The notes: generated from the sequence alone by a model not told the origin. Counted from the stretch's first letter, positions 17,201 to 24,301 are shown. The stretch: DNA of 42,243 nucleotides from Bacteroidales bacterium UBA2295 (GCA_002345825.1 DDWD01000033.1:1-42243), one strand, 5' to 3'. Translations and numbers: made by a program.

Positions 17201-18106
17201 CTACCTCAGCAAAAACTCGCCCTGACCAATGGCTTGTCCATCCATGAAGAGGAACACCTCATACTTACCCGCTATTAACTCGCCATTGTTATCGTAGTAA
17301 ATGCACATCTCCACATCCTTATTCTGGTAATCGACCTCGCGACGAGCCGAGAAAACAATTTTCTCGCCATCAAAGTCGAACATATCGGTGTTTGATTTGG
17401 CCAGGATAAACCCATCGGGGCCCAGAATACGAATATGAACATACCGCGGTCCGGGTTTGGCTATGGAGTTCTCGCTTAGGATAAAACACGTTTGTATCTT
17501 ATCGACATTGCGAGCGCGCGAAATCTCTCGGCTTCTCTTATTTATGGTGATTATATTCACGTTACGAGCCTTAATCACCGAGCCACGCTCCACGGCGCTG
17601 CTCAGCTCCTCGGTTTGCTGCTCAAGCGACTCCACCGTTTTTTGCGAAATGGTGTACTCCTGCCTAACCTTAATATTCTCGGCAATAAGCTGCTGGTTAA
17701 GGGTGTTCAGCGAGTCAATCTCCACCACCATGTCGCGCATGATGGCTCTTAGCGTACCCAACTCGCGCTGATACTCCTTTATCTTAGAATAGCTCACCTG
17801 CTTAACCTGCCTAAGCTCATCGTACAGCTTGGTAGCCCGCTCCTGCTCCTCCTGCAGTTTGGCCTGCAACTTCTCGTTATCGGTCTCCAGCACATCGTAC
17901 TCGTACATTATCTCCTGTAGATTAAGCGTAATGGAGTCCTTCTCGGCATTGAGCTGCTGCTGTATCTCAACCGACTCAATATGCTGCGAGTAGAAAAGGA
18001 AGCCCACCACGGCCAGCACAATGGTAAGCACCACAATTAGTGCAGTTAAAAACATCACCGCTTTGCCCTTGGGGTTGCTGTTAGTATTGTTTGCGCTTGT
18101 GTTCAT
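17201..18106 (-). CDS. Single-pass membrane protein with long coiled coil, unknown function
   Basis: A 301-residue protein. Residues 1-15 are polar (MNTSANNTNSNPKGK), about 16-39 form one membrane helix, and about 45-180 form a heptad-rich coiled coil (ENEKLQAKLQEEQERATKLY-like). The last 100 residues look like a beta domain (YVHIRILGPDGFILAKSNTD, VEMCIYYDNNGELIAGKYEV, FMDGQAIGQGEFLLR). N-in topology would place the coil and C-domain in the periplasm. I do not recognise a named family. Similar proteins are often mislabelled as chromosome segregation proteins because of the coil. It lies alone between two repeat blocks. Confidence 0.85.
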   Translation of the reverse strand: MNTSANNTNSNPKGKAVMFLTALIVVLTIVLAVVGFLFYSQHIESVEIQQQLNAEKDSITLNLQEIMYEYDVLETDNEKLQAKLQEEQERATKLYDELRQVKQVSYSKIKEYQRELGTLRAIMRDMVVEIDSLNTLNQQLIAENIKVRQEYTISQKTVESLEQQTEELSSAVERGSVIKARNVNIITINKRSREISRARNVDKIQTCFILSENSIAKPGPRYVHIRILGPDGFILAKSNTDMFDFDGEKIVFSARREVDYQNKDVEMCIYYDNNGELIAGKYEVFLFMDGQAIGQGEFLLR

Positions 18107-18342
18107 ATAAAAATGCTATTTTATTATTTACAATTTATTAAAAATTATGATTGAGCCTCAAGCCCAACACTTTTAAGCTTGCCTGCCCTGGTAGGCCTGC
18201 CTGCCTCTGGTAGGCCTGCCTGCCTATGGTTGGCACAATGGTTAAAACGAACTAATCTGTTAGATATTTTAAAACAACAGGCAAAAGTAGCTACAATTCA
18301 TGGCTTTGACAATAGGTGAGCGGTAATCGGTGGGCGGTGGGC

Positions 18343-18367
18343 GGTTGCTGAGCCTGTCGAAGCAACC
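18343..18367 (+). repeat. REP-like hairpin, 25 bp basic form, GGTTGCT stem
   Basis: Stem GGTTGCT, loop GAGCCTGTCGA, stem AGCAACC. Followed by the phrase GCAAATTAAATGTAAGCGGT that also follows the copies at 24243 and 24721. Confidence 0.85.
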
Positions 18368-18401
18368 TAAGCAAATTAAATGTAAGCGGTAAGCAGTGAA
18401 C

Positions 18402-18473
18402 GGTTGCTGAGCAGTTCGACAGGTGGTATACTGAGCTTGTCGAAGTACTCACTGACCACCTGTCGAAGCAACC
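18402..18473 (+). repeat. REP-like element, 72 bp nested form, GGTTGCT stem
   Basis: Outer stems GGTTGCT/AGCAACC as in the 25-bp form. Inside are a second stem TTCGACAGGTGGT/ACCACCTGTCGAA and an inner hairpin TACT-GAGCTTGTCGA-AGTA. The core appears three times, in alternating orientation. Confidence 0.85.
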
Positions 18474-18510
18474 TTTGGATGACTGGTGTTACGAGCAACC
18501 CTGCCAGAGG

Positions 18511-18620
18511 ACCATAGCCGTCAAGCTAAGGATACAAAACAAACAAATATTAACAAGTATTTCTATTGGATTGTGCAGAATATGAATACCATAGCCCTCG
18601 TAGAGCCTGACGGCTATGGT
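18511..18620. repeat. 110-bp segment bounded by inverted repeats
   Basis: ACCATAGCCGTCA at 18511-18523 is the exact reverse complement of TGACGGCTATGGT at 18608-18620; allowing one mismatch the arms extend to 17 bases. The inside is AT-rich and has no ORF, like a MITE or a long stem-loop. Confidence 0.6.
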
Positions 18621-18632
18621 TTACGAGACTGG

Positions 18633-18706
18633 CCGCCCACCGCCTACCGACCACCGATCACCGCCTACCGATCACCGCCTACCGATTACCGACCACCGCC
18701 CACCAA
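18633..18706 (-). repeat. Inverted heptamer array (GMYYACC units)
   Basis: About ten 7-bp units of the form G[A/C][C/T][C/T]ACC (GCCCACC, GCCTACC, GACCACC, GATCACC, GATTACC) in a row. This is the reverse complement of the GGTRRKC arrays elsewhere in the zone. Confidence 0.8.
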
Positions 18707-18906
18707 CTTCATCATTCGATATTCCACATCCCCCCTTGCCCGAAATCGTACGTCAATCATATCGACATGGTTTGCATATATTTGTTTTTCTGTTAGTTAA
18801 ACACATTGGCACAACCATTGCATTAATATGTAGCAACCAAAAGTTTGTCCGAAAGTGGACTAAACCACGTTCTTTGAAACAGAATTAGATTGAGGGAAGA
18901 CGCCTG

Positions 18907-18931
18907 CCTCGGAAGCCGAAGGCTAACGAGG
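18907..18931. repeat. CCTCG...CGAGG hairpin, copy 1
   Basis: CCTCG, GA, AGCC, GAA, GGCT, AA, CGAGG: two stacked stems in 25 bases. Further copies are at 18957, 21237 and, degenerate, at 22866. Confidence 0.8.
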
Positions 18932-18956
18932 GAAGACAGAAGTCAGAAGACGCCTG

Positions 18957-18981
18957 CCTCGGAAGCCGAAGGCTAACGAGG
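18957..18981. repeat. CCTCG...CGAGG hairpin, copy 2
   Basis: Identical to the copy 50 bases upstream; the intervening bases (GAAGACAGAAGTCAGAAGAC) are GAAGNC heptamers. Confidence 0.8.
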
Positions 18982-19605
18982 GAAGTCGGAAGTGACAACG
19001 GCAAACCATTGCCAACTGCCCCCTTGCCAACTGCCAACTTTAAGGGTGAGGAAAAACGGTAAGCGGTAATCGGTAAGTGGTGAGCGGTAAGCGGTGAGTT
19101 ACAACGGCAAACCATTGCCAACTGCCCCTTTGCCAACTGCCCCCTTGCCAACTGCCAACTTTAAGGATGGTTGAATGCCTGCCTGCCTCTGGCAGGATTG
19201 ACTGATTGACTGATTGTGGGTTGCGAGTGACCGATTACCGATTACCGATTACTGATCACGCAAACCGCTCAGCCCAAAAAAACAACCGTTCATCAAAGTA
19301 ATTAGCACAATCATCTAATTAGCTGTAAACAAATTAACACTTTTGCGTAACACCTGTTGATAACTTGCTTTTTTATGACTAAAATTGCAACCGATTTTAA
19401 AACGGTAAAAAGCTGAACACGTGACCAGATAAAAAGTTTTTCAACACAGGGAAAATTGGCAACAAATATGGAGACAAGTTACGGGTTACGAGATACGAAG
19501 ATTAACCATTGCCAACTGCTTTTTGCCAACTGCCTAATTTAAGATTGGTTGATTGAGAGATTGGTTGATTGAGAGATTGGTTGATTGAGAGATTGGTTGA
19601 TTGAG

Positions 19606-19730
19606 TTGCTTGTCTCAGCTAGTCTCAGCTTGTCTCGGGATGCAGAGCATAACGAGAGGATGCAGAGCATAACGAGAGGATGTGAAGCATAACGAGGGGA
19701 GCCGACGCTTTTTGGAGACTAACGAGACGA
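19606..19730 (+). repeat. CATAACGAG/GACGCTTTTTGG module with 20-bp tandem unit
   Basis: Starts TTGCTTGTCTCAGC. It has two tandem copies of GATGCAGAGCATAACGAGAG and a variant third (GATGTGAAGCATAACGAGGG), then GAGCCGACGCTTTTTGGAG and CTAACGAG. The module recurs at 22618, partly at 26449, and inverted at 17087. Confidence 0.85.
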
Positions 19731-19836
19731 GTTACGATTGATAACTGTTTACCGAATACCAAACACCAAATACAAATTACAAATAATTACTAACCACTAA
19801 AACGCTAAACATTAACATTAAACCTTAAACGTTAAA

Positions 19837-19877
19837 CCTGCCATAGGCAGGCAGGCACTAAACCTGCCAAAGGCAGG
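19837..19877. repeat. Pair of CCTGCC...GGCAGG palindromes
   Basis: CCTGCCATAGGCAGG at 19837-19851 and CCTGCCAAAGGCAGG at 19863-19877, both perfect 6-bp stems with a 3-base loop, just upstream of the secreted-protein gene. The same palindrome recurs at several points of the repeat zone. Confidence 0.8.
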
Positions 19878-19937
19878 AAAACTTTGAACTTTAATTTTTT
19901 GAAAATAACAATTTTACTAACTAAAACAATTCAAGCT

Positions 19938-20945
19938 ATGAGAACAAAAAATTTACTTAAACTGGCCTTCACCATGCTGGCCATGGTCGTAATGACTGGC
20001 GCGATGGCGCAAACCTATTCTGCAACAATTGAAACTGACTATGTAAGACAATCTGCGGGTGTTTCTTCTTATTATACAGAAGGTAAGGCGTTTACGCTTT
20101 ATGTTCATCCCGATCCTGCTTATAGTTCTGGTTATAATGATGCAGATAACACAGGGATTAATCTTGGTTCACTTTGGACTTGGAATCTAGACGGGTTATC
20201 AGCGGTTGCTCCTTGGACAGATAACACAACACCATTTGCACAGAACTACGTTGAAATTAGTGCTGTTACTCTTGCTGATGCCGCAGTTGCTGAGACATAT
20301 ACGGTTGAAGTTGCCGAACGATTTGGTGCAGCCGGTTGCGTTGACGCTACTCCTACAACATTAGATGTAGTAATTCTCCCAAAACCTTCTGCTGATATTG
20401 AAGGTGCTGCTGCTGATGCTGATTGGGTATCAGTTACTGCAGATCATGAATATTATCGCTGTGGTGAATTAGCTGGTGGTGAAAATCTAACCGTGACGTT
20501 TGTAGAACCAGGTGTTCTTTCATCCTTAAAACACTATGCGTTCTCAATTCAACAGCAAGTTTATTCAATAGATGGTGCGGGTACTGAAACCCTTGAATCA
20601 ACAAATGCTAGTTTTGTAAATTATGGAGTTGGAGCAACTGAAAAATATGATGCTACAGATGACAATCCTTTTGTTATTAGTACTGGAGCGTTAAATTTTC
20701 ACACCGATGGGACTAATGACTTTAGAACAAAGTATGTATACACTTTAAAAGGTTATGTTGGATCGGGATCTGATGGTATTGTATCTCAAGTTTCTCATAA
20801 ATCCGACTATACTGGAGCTGTAACTCTTTATCCTTTTGACGGTGGAGCACTTCCTGCTGATGATATTTTTACTGTTACGTATGTTGTGAATCTTCCTCCT
20901 GTTACTGGGCCTATCTACCACATACCCAACAACTTCAATCTATAG
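19938..20945 (+). CDS. Secreted protein of the T9SS locus, unknown function
   Basis: A 335-residue protein starting at the internal ATG 19938, which gives a good signal peptide (MRTKNLLKLAFTMLAMVVM, TGAMA) cut before Q. The mature part is acidic, beta-rich and cysteine-poor, with PKD/Ig-like spacing (LDVVILPKPSADIEG; TVTYVVNLPPVTGP). It ends HIPNNFNL, which resembles the entry of the type B sorting domain (IPNxFxPNGDG) but stops there. Codon use is visibly more AT-rich than in the two following genes. It lies upstream of a type B CTD protein and PorP/SprF, so a cell-surface role linked to type IX secretion is inferred. No family was recognised. Confidence 0.75.
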   Translation: MRTKNLLKLAFTMLAMVVMTGAMAQTYSATIETDYVRQSAGVSSYYTEGKAFTLYVHPDPAYSSGYNDADNTGINLGSLWTWNLDGLSAVAPWTDNTTPFAQNYVEISAVTLADAAVAETYTVEVAERFGAAGCVDATPTTLDVVILPKPSADIEGAAADADWVSVTADHEYYRCGELAGGENLTVTFVEPGVLSSLKHYAFSIQQQVYSIDGAGTETLESTNASFVNYGVGATEKYDATDDNPFVISTGALNFHTDGTNDFRTKYVYTLKGYVGSGSDGIVSQVSHKSDYTGAVTLYPFDGGALPADDIFTVTYVVNLPPVTGPIYHIPNNFNL

Positions 20946-20987
20946 TAGTTAGCTAAGCCACCTAGCCTAACGGCTACATGAAATACC

Positions 20988-21017
20988 ACACCCCGCTGGT
21001 TCGCGCTGGCGGGGTGT
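20988..21017. other. 9-bp perfect hairpin after the secreted-protein gene
   Basis: ACACCCCGC at 20988-20996 pairs with GCGGGGTGT at 21009-21017. The following bases are A-rich, not T-rich, so it is not a classical terminator on the plus strand, though it may protect the transcript end. Confidence 0.6.
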
Positions 21018-21072
21018 ACAAAAAAACAAAACGTTCTTTATAAGTATTGGTTTGGGGAGAGAAGCCGCGCAC

Positions 21073-21147
21073 ACCCCCTGCCCCCTAAAGGGGGTGCAAA
21101 CGCACAAATGGTGCGGTGGGAGTTCCCCCTTTAGGGGGTTAGGGGGT
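21073..21147. repeat. Inverted CCCCCTAAAGGGGG elements
   Basis: The arm at 21073-21094 (ACCCCCTG, CCCCCTAAAGGGGG) is matched in reverse by 21125-21147 (CCCCCTTTAGGGGG, TTAGGGGGT). Each arm is itself a palindrome around TAAA/TTTA. Confidence 0.75.
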
Positions 21148-21236
21148 AGCGAAGGATAGGCGGTAAGTTACAACGGCAAACCATTGCCAACTGCCAACTT
21201 TAAGGTTGACCGAAGACAGAAGACCGAAGACGCCTG

Positions 21237-21261
21237 CCTCGGAAGCCGAAGGCTAACGAGG
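21237..21261. repeat. CCTCG...CGAGG hairpin, copy 3
   Basis: Same 25 bases as at 18907 and 18957, again flanked by GAAGAC heptamers. Confidence 0.8.
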
Positions 21262-21359
21262 GAAGACAGAAGTCAGACACTAAACTCTAAACATTAAACT
21301 CTAAACCCTTAACGTCATTTTCCCATAATCAAAAAAAGCACTACTAATAAACAAACAGT

Positions 21360-22511
21360 TTGAATAGAACTTTACACATACTACTACTTTTTGCAACAGT
21401 ATTTCTGGTTGCGCACGGAGCTAAGGCTCAGGACAACACGATGTTGCCTTGGGCGTGTTCTGGTTCGCAGGAGATGTACTGGGTAAAAGGGTTTAACGGC
21501 TCGTCCGACTTTGAGTGGCGTGTGTATTTCAACAATGGTACCGATACCCCGCAGGAGGTTACCTCCGAGCTGCTCTCCTACCACAATATGGAGGGCGACA
21601 CGGTGCTTATCAGCTGGCCAACCGATCCCTCAAGGGGCGGGCTCTACACCTTCGAGGTGGTTGAAACAACTGCATACGGTTGTATAGGAACCACATACGA
21701 GCAAGATGTTATTGTAAACTCTTCGGCCATCACCCTCTCGTTCGACGATGTGCCCGGCTCATTCTTTGTTTGTGAGAACCAAACCGCCGTGCTCGATCCG
21801 GGAGCCGAATTTATCGACTACCTATGGCAAGATGGATCCACCAACGAGCAGTACCTCACCACCGAGGCCGGAACCTATCAGGTTAGGCTAATCGATAGCG
21901 AGTACAGCTGTGCATTCCACGAGATAGAGGCTGGATTCCATCCCCTTCCCGATATCGACCTGGGGCGCGATACCACCTTGTTCGGTGCGCAAAGTCTTTT
22001 CCTCGATGCCGATGGTTCGGGCATTATGAGCTGGCAGTGGTACACCTACAATTTCAGCACCAACGAGTGGGGCAATCAGCCCATCTCAAGTGCGTCAACC
22101 TACACGGTTGAGGGTGGTGTTGGCGACCAGTGGATATCGGTTTGGGTACAGGATAACAACGGTTGTGTAAATTCCGACTCCATTAAGATAGTAGGTGCCG
22201 ATTACAGCAGTTTCCGCATACCCGGAGCGTTTGTCCCCGGCAGCCCCATAGTTGAGAACCGCGTTTGGAACTTCCCCGCCCCACGCGAGGACGGTTCGCA
22301 GCCGCTGTACGAGTACCTCAACGATGTAGATGTACGCATATTCAACCGCTGGGGCAAGCAGGTATGGGAATCGAAAGGCGCATACCAACCTTGGGATGGC
22401 CGCGACAGCAATGGCCGCCCATTACCAATGGACTCGTACCACTACATCATCCGCATAAAGGTTGATGGCAAGGTATTCTTATATAAAGGTTCTGTAACGA
22501 TTATTAGGTAG
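21360..22511 (+). CDS. Cell-surface protein with T9SS type B (gliding motility-associated) sorting domain
   Basis: A 383-residue protein. The start is TTG at 21360: a stop lies 9 bases upstream in frame and the first internal Met is past the signal peptide (NRTLHILLLFATVFLVAHGA, cleaved near AKAQ). The middle has two Ig/PKD-like segments (about 30-120 and 125-285; VLDPGAEFIDYLWQDGSTNE, TYQVRLIDSEYSC). The last 85 residues form a type B C-terminal domain: VDVRIFNRWGKQVWES, WDGRDSNGRPLPMDSYHYII and GSVTIIR. Such proteins cross the outer membrane through the type IX system and depend on a PorP/SprF partner, which is encoded next. The usual PNGDG motif is replaced by VPGSPIV. Confidence 0.88.
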   Translation: MNRTLHILLLFATVFLVAHGAKAQDNTMLPWACSGSQEMYWVKGFNGSSDFEWRVYFNNGTDTPQEVTSELLSYHNMEGDTVLISWPTDPSRGGLYTFEVVETTAYGCIGTTYEQDVIVNSSAITLSFDDVPGSFFVCENQTAVLDPGAEFIDYLWQDGSTNEQYLTTEAGTYQVRLIDSEYSCAFHEIEAGFHPLPDIDLGRDTTLFGAQSLFLDADGSGIMSWQWYTYNFSTNEWGNQPISSASTYTVEGGVGDQWISVWVQDNNGCVNSDSIKIVGADYSSFRIPGAFVPGSPIVENRVWNFPAPREDGSQPLYEYLNDVDVRIFNRWGKQVWESKGAYQPWDGRDSNGRPLPMDSYHYIIRIKVDGKVFLYKGSVTIIR

Positions 22512-22617
22512 GACCTGACAGCGTCGGTAGGATCCTGCCAGTGGGCAGGCAAGCTGTCAGCGTCTAAAAAAGATTGGTTGATTGAATGCCTGCCTATGGC
22601 AGGATTGGTTGATTGAG

Positions 22618-22743
22618 TTGCTTGTCTCAGCTTGTCTCAGCTTGTCTCGGGATGCAGAGCATAACGAGAGGATGCAGAGCATAACGAGAGGATGTGAAGC
22701 ATAACGAGGGGAGCCGACGCTTTTTGGAGGCTAACTAGGCGAG
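22618..22743 (+). repeat. CATAACGAG/GACGCTTTTTGG module, second copy
   Basis: Same order as at 19606, with one more CTTGTCTCAG unit at the start and CTAACTAGGC in place of CTAACGAGAC at the end. Confidence 0.85.
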
Positions 22744-22760
22744 TTACGGGTTATACCAAC

Positions 22761-22808
22761 GGTCACTGAGCAGTTCGACAAGCTCACTGACCACTTGTCG
22801 AAGTGACC
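22761..22808 (+). repeat. REP-like element, 48 bp form, GGTCACT stem
   Basis: Stem GGTCACT, GAGC, a 23-base insert (AGTTCGACA ... CTGACCAC), TTGTCGA, stem AGTGACC. The insert is an inverted copy of the core. Confidence 0.85.
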
Positions 22809-22829
22809 GAAGTCAGTAGACGGTAGAAC

Positions 22830-22854
22830 GGTCACTGAGCCTGTCGAAGTGACC
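22830..22854 (+). repeat. REP-like hairpin, 25 bp form, GGTCACT stem
   Basis: Stem GGTCACT, loop GAGCCTGTCGA, stem AGTGACC. The loop is identical to that of the GGTTGCT form at 18343 while both stem arms have changed together. Confidence 0.87.
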
Positions 22855-22865
22855 GAAGACGCCCG

Positions 22866-22890
22866 CCTCGAGAGTAGAAGGCTAACGAGG
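22866..22890. repeat. CCTCG...CGAGG hairpin, degenerate copy
   Basis: Outer stem kept (CCTCG, CGAGG) but the inner AGCC arm is changed to GAGT, leaving a large loop. Confidence 0.65.
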
Positions 22891-22904
22891 GAAGACGAAA
22901 GAAT

Positions 22905-22976
22905 GGTCACTGAGCAGTTCGACAGGTGGTATACTGAGCTTGTCGAAGTACTCACTGACCACTTGTCGAAGTGACC
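22905..22976 (+). repeat. REP-like element, 72 bp nested form, GGTCACT stem
   Basis: Same internal order as the 72-bp element at 18402 but with GGTCACT/AGTGACC outer stems and TTGTCGA in the right half-core. Confidence 0.85.
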
Positions 22977-22997
22977 GAAGTCAGTAGACGGTAGAAC

Positions 22998-23022
22998 GGT
23001 CACTGAGCCTGTCGAAGTGACC
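22998..23022 (+). repeat. REP-like hairpin, 25 bp form, GGTCACT stem
   Basis: Identical to 22830-22854; followed 46 bases later by another copy with GAAGTCAGAAG between. Confidence 0.87.
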
Positions 23023-23043
23023 GAAGTCAGAAGACGGTAGAAC

Positions 23044-23068
23044 GGTCACTGAGCCTGTCGAAGTGACC
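23044..23068 (+). repeat. REP-like hairpin, 25 bp form, GGTCACT stem
   Basis: Third identical 25-bp copy in this gap; its right arm is followed by a second GAAGTGACC. Confidence 0.87.
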
Positions 23069-23142
23069 GAAGTGACCGAAGCCAGAAGTCAGAAAAGGAA
23101 ACTAAATCGAAAAAAACTGGAGTTAAAAAATAAAAAGGGGAA

Positions 23143-24123
23143 ATGAGGTTACGAATAACAATACTACTGGGGATCATGCTACTGGCAGGAGGCGTTTCTG
23201 CACAGCAGCAGCCGGTGTATAGTCAGTACATGATGAACCCCTACCTTTTAAATCCTGCCATTGCCGGATATCAGGGCTACACCGATTTTAACCTAATAGC
23301 CCGCGAGCAGTGGTTGGGCTATGGCGAAGGGCCAAGCACCTACGCCCTTAGCGGTCAAACCCGCATACTGCGCACCAGCTTCCGTAATCGTAATCGACTT
23401 ATTAAAAGTAGGTCGCGTAGGCGCAGGCCTAGCGGTCGCGTTGGCATAGGTGGATATGTTTACACCGACAGGAACGGAGCCATGGGTCGTACCGGATTCC
23501 AAGCAACCTATGCATACCATATCTACGTTCGCGATGTTCAGTACAGCGCCGGTATTTCGCTCTCGGCTTTCCAATTCAAAGCCAATGTTACGGGTGACGA
23601 CTTGTACGATGGTCGCGACCCCTCACTCGATGCCATACAGCCGGGCTACTCACCCGATGCCAATGTGGGTTTCCTTATGAGTGGCGATAATTTTTATGGT
23701 GGTATTTCGGCCACCAACCTATTCCAAAATGCGTTGCAGTTTGGCGGAGGATCATCGGAAACAGCCTACAAGCTGCTTAGGCACTACTACGTGGTGGGCG
23801 GATATAAATATCAGGAACGACGAGCCGATTACGGTTTTGAGCCATCGGTAATGCTAACCTTTACTGAGCGGTTATCATGGAGTGTAGATCTTAACGTTAA
23901 GGCATACTATAAGGAAGATTACTGGGCGGGCATATCGTTCCGCACATCGGGAGCTGTGGTCACCATGTTTGGCATGAACTACCAGAACTTCTACTTTGGC
24001 TACGCTTTCGATTACAGCTTTGGCCAAATTAACACCATAAGCCGTATGGGCTCCCATGAAATCATGCTGGGTATGCGCCTAGGTGATAGCGCCCGTAGGT
24101 ACCGTTGGCTGAACCGATTCTAA
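23143..24123 (+). CDS. PorP/SprF family type IX secretion system membrane protein
   Basis: A 326-residue outer-membrane protein with a signal peptide (RLRITILLGIMLLAGGVSA) and the family signature QQPVYSQYMMNPYLLNPAIA, followed by GYQGYTDFNLIAREQWLGY. The rest is an even pattern of barrel strands (GIGGYVYTDRNGAMGRTGFQ, YAYHIYVRDVQYSAGISLSA, FYFGYAFDYSFGQINTISRM, HEIMLGMRLG). SprF-like members are needed to export or anchor type B CTD proteins such as SprB, and the gene directly upstream encodes one, so they probably work as a pair. A purine-rich AAAAGGGGAA precedes the ATG. Confidence 0.95.
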   Translation: MRLRITILLGIMLLAGGVSAQQQPVYSQYMMNPYLLNPAIAGYQGYTDFNLIAREQWLGYGEGPSTYALSGQTRILRTSFRNRNRLIKSRSRRRRPSGRVGIGGYVYTDRNGAMGRTGFQATYAYHIYVRDVQYSAGISLSAFQFKANVTGDDLYDGRDPSLDAIQPGYSPDANVGFLMSGDNFYGGISATNLFQNALQFGGGSSETAYKLLRHYYVVGGYKYQERRADYGFEPSVMLTFTERLSWSVDLNVKAYYKEDYWAGISFRTSGAVVTMFGMNYQNFYFGYAFDYSFGQINTISRMGSHEIMLGMRLGDSARRYRWLNRF

Positions 24124-24242
24124 AAAATATTTGATATTTTTCCCCTCAAAGGGTAACCGTTTGCTAAAAATGGTTGCCCTTTGGTCATTTTGTGGTAATC
24201 GGTAAGCGGTGATCGGTAATAAGTAATCAGTAGGCGGTAAAC

Positions 24243-24267
24243 GGTTGCTGAGCCTGTCGAAGCAACC
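24243..24267 (+). repeat. REP-like hairpin, 25 bp form, GGTTGCT stem
   Basis: Identical to 18343-18367, and followed by the same GCAAATTAAATGTAAGCGG phrase. Confidence 0.87.
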
Positions 24268-24301
24268 TGAGCAAATTAAATGTAAGCGGTGAACGGTGAA
24301 C

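Larger units (their letters stand above)
18107..19937. repeat. Intergenic repeat mosaic B (1.8 kb, no gene)
   Basis: Contents in order: TAGGCCTGCCTGCC repeats (18181-18235), a heptamer array and two REP-like hairpins (18313-18473), a 13-bp inverted-repeat element (18511-18620) and an inverted heptamer array (18633-18706). Then come two CCTCG...CGAGG hairpins, TTGCCAACTGCC modules and further heptamers (19056-19097, 19231-19257). About 200 bases of unique AT-rich DNA (19260-19470) and GATTGAGA/GATTGGTT arrays follow, with CTAAAC-type repeats near 19790-19835. No credible CDS was found. Confidence 0.8.
20946..21359. repeat. Intergenic repeat mosaic C
   Basis: Contains the hairpin at 20988, an inverted pair of G/C tracts at 21073-21147, a TTGCCAACTGCC module near 21176-21200, GAAGACC heptamers, a CCTCG...CGAGG hairpin (21237-21261) and CTAAAC-type repeats (21277-21312). 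No CDS was seen. Confidence 0.75.
22512..23142. repeat. Intergenic repeat mosaic D
   Basis: 630 bases between the type B protein and porP/sprF. First comes a CTGACAGCGTC palindrome pair (22512-22565), then a GATTGGTT array and the CATAACGAG module (22618-22743). Five REP-like hairpins with GGTCACT stems follow (22761-23068), with GAAGTCAG heptamers between them. The last 40 bases are a plain AT-rich leader with a GGGG close to the ATG. Confidence 0.85.

Noticed and set aside
18486..18888. Frames encoding proline/threonine-rich repeats (PPT, PITD)
   Set aside because: They translate the GMYYACC heptamer array; a 7-bp unit gives a 7-residue pseudo-repeat in all three frames. No start signal or conserved domain.
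19260..19470. Chromosomal replication origin
   Set aside because: Only two imperfect DnaA-like 9-mers and no dnaA, dnaN or gyrB nearby; listed only as a weak observation.
22731..23003. Minus-strand frame of 90 residues with repeated FGHFDKWSVS
   Set aside because: It is the translation of the REP-like hairpins and GAAGTCAG heptamers; not a gene.
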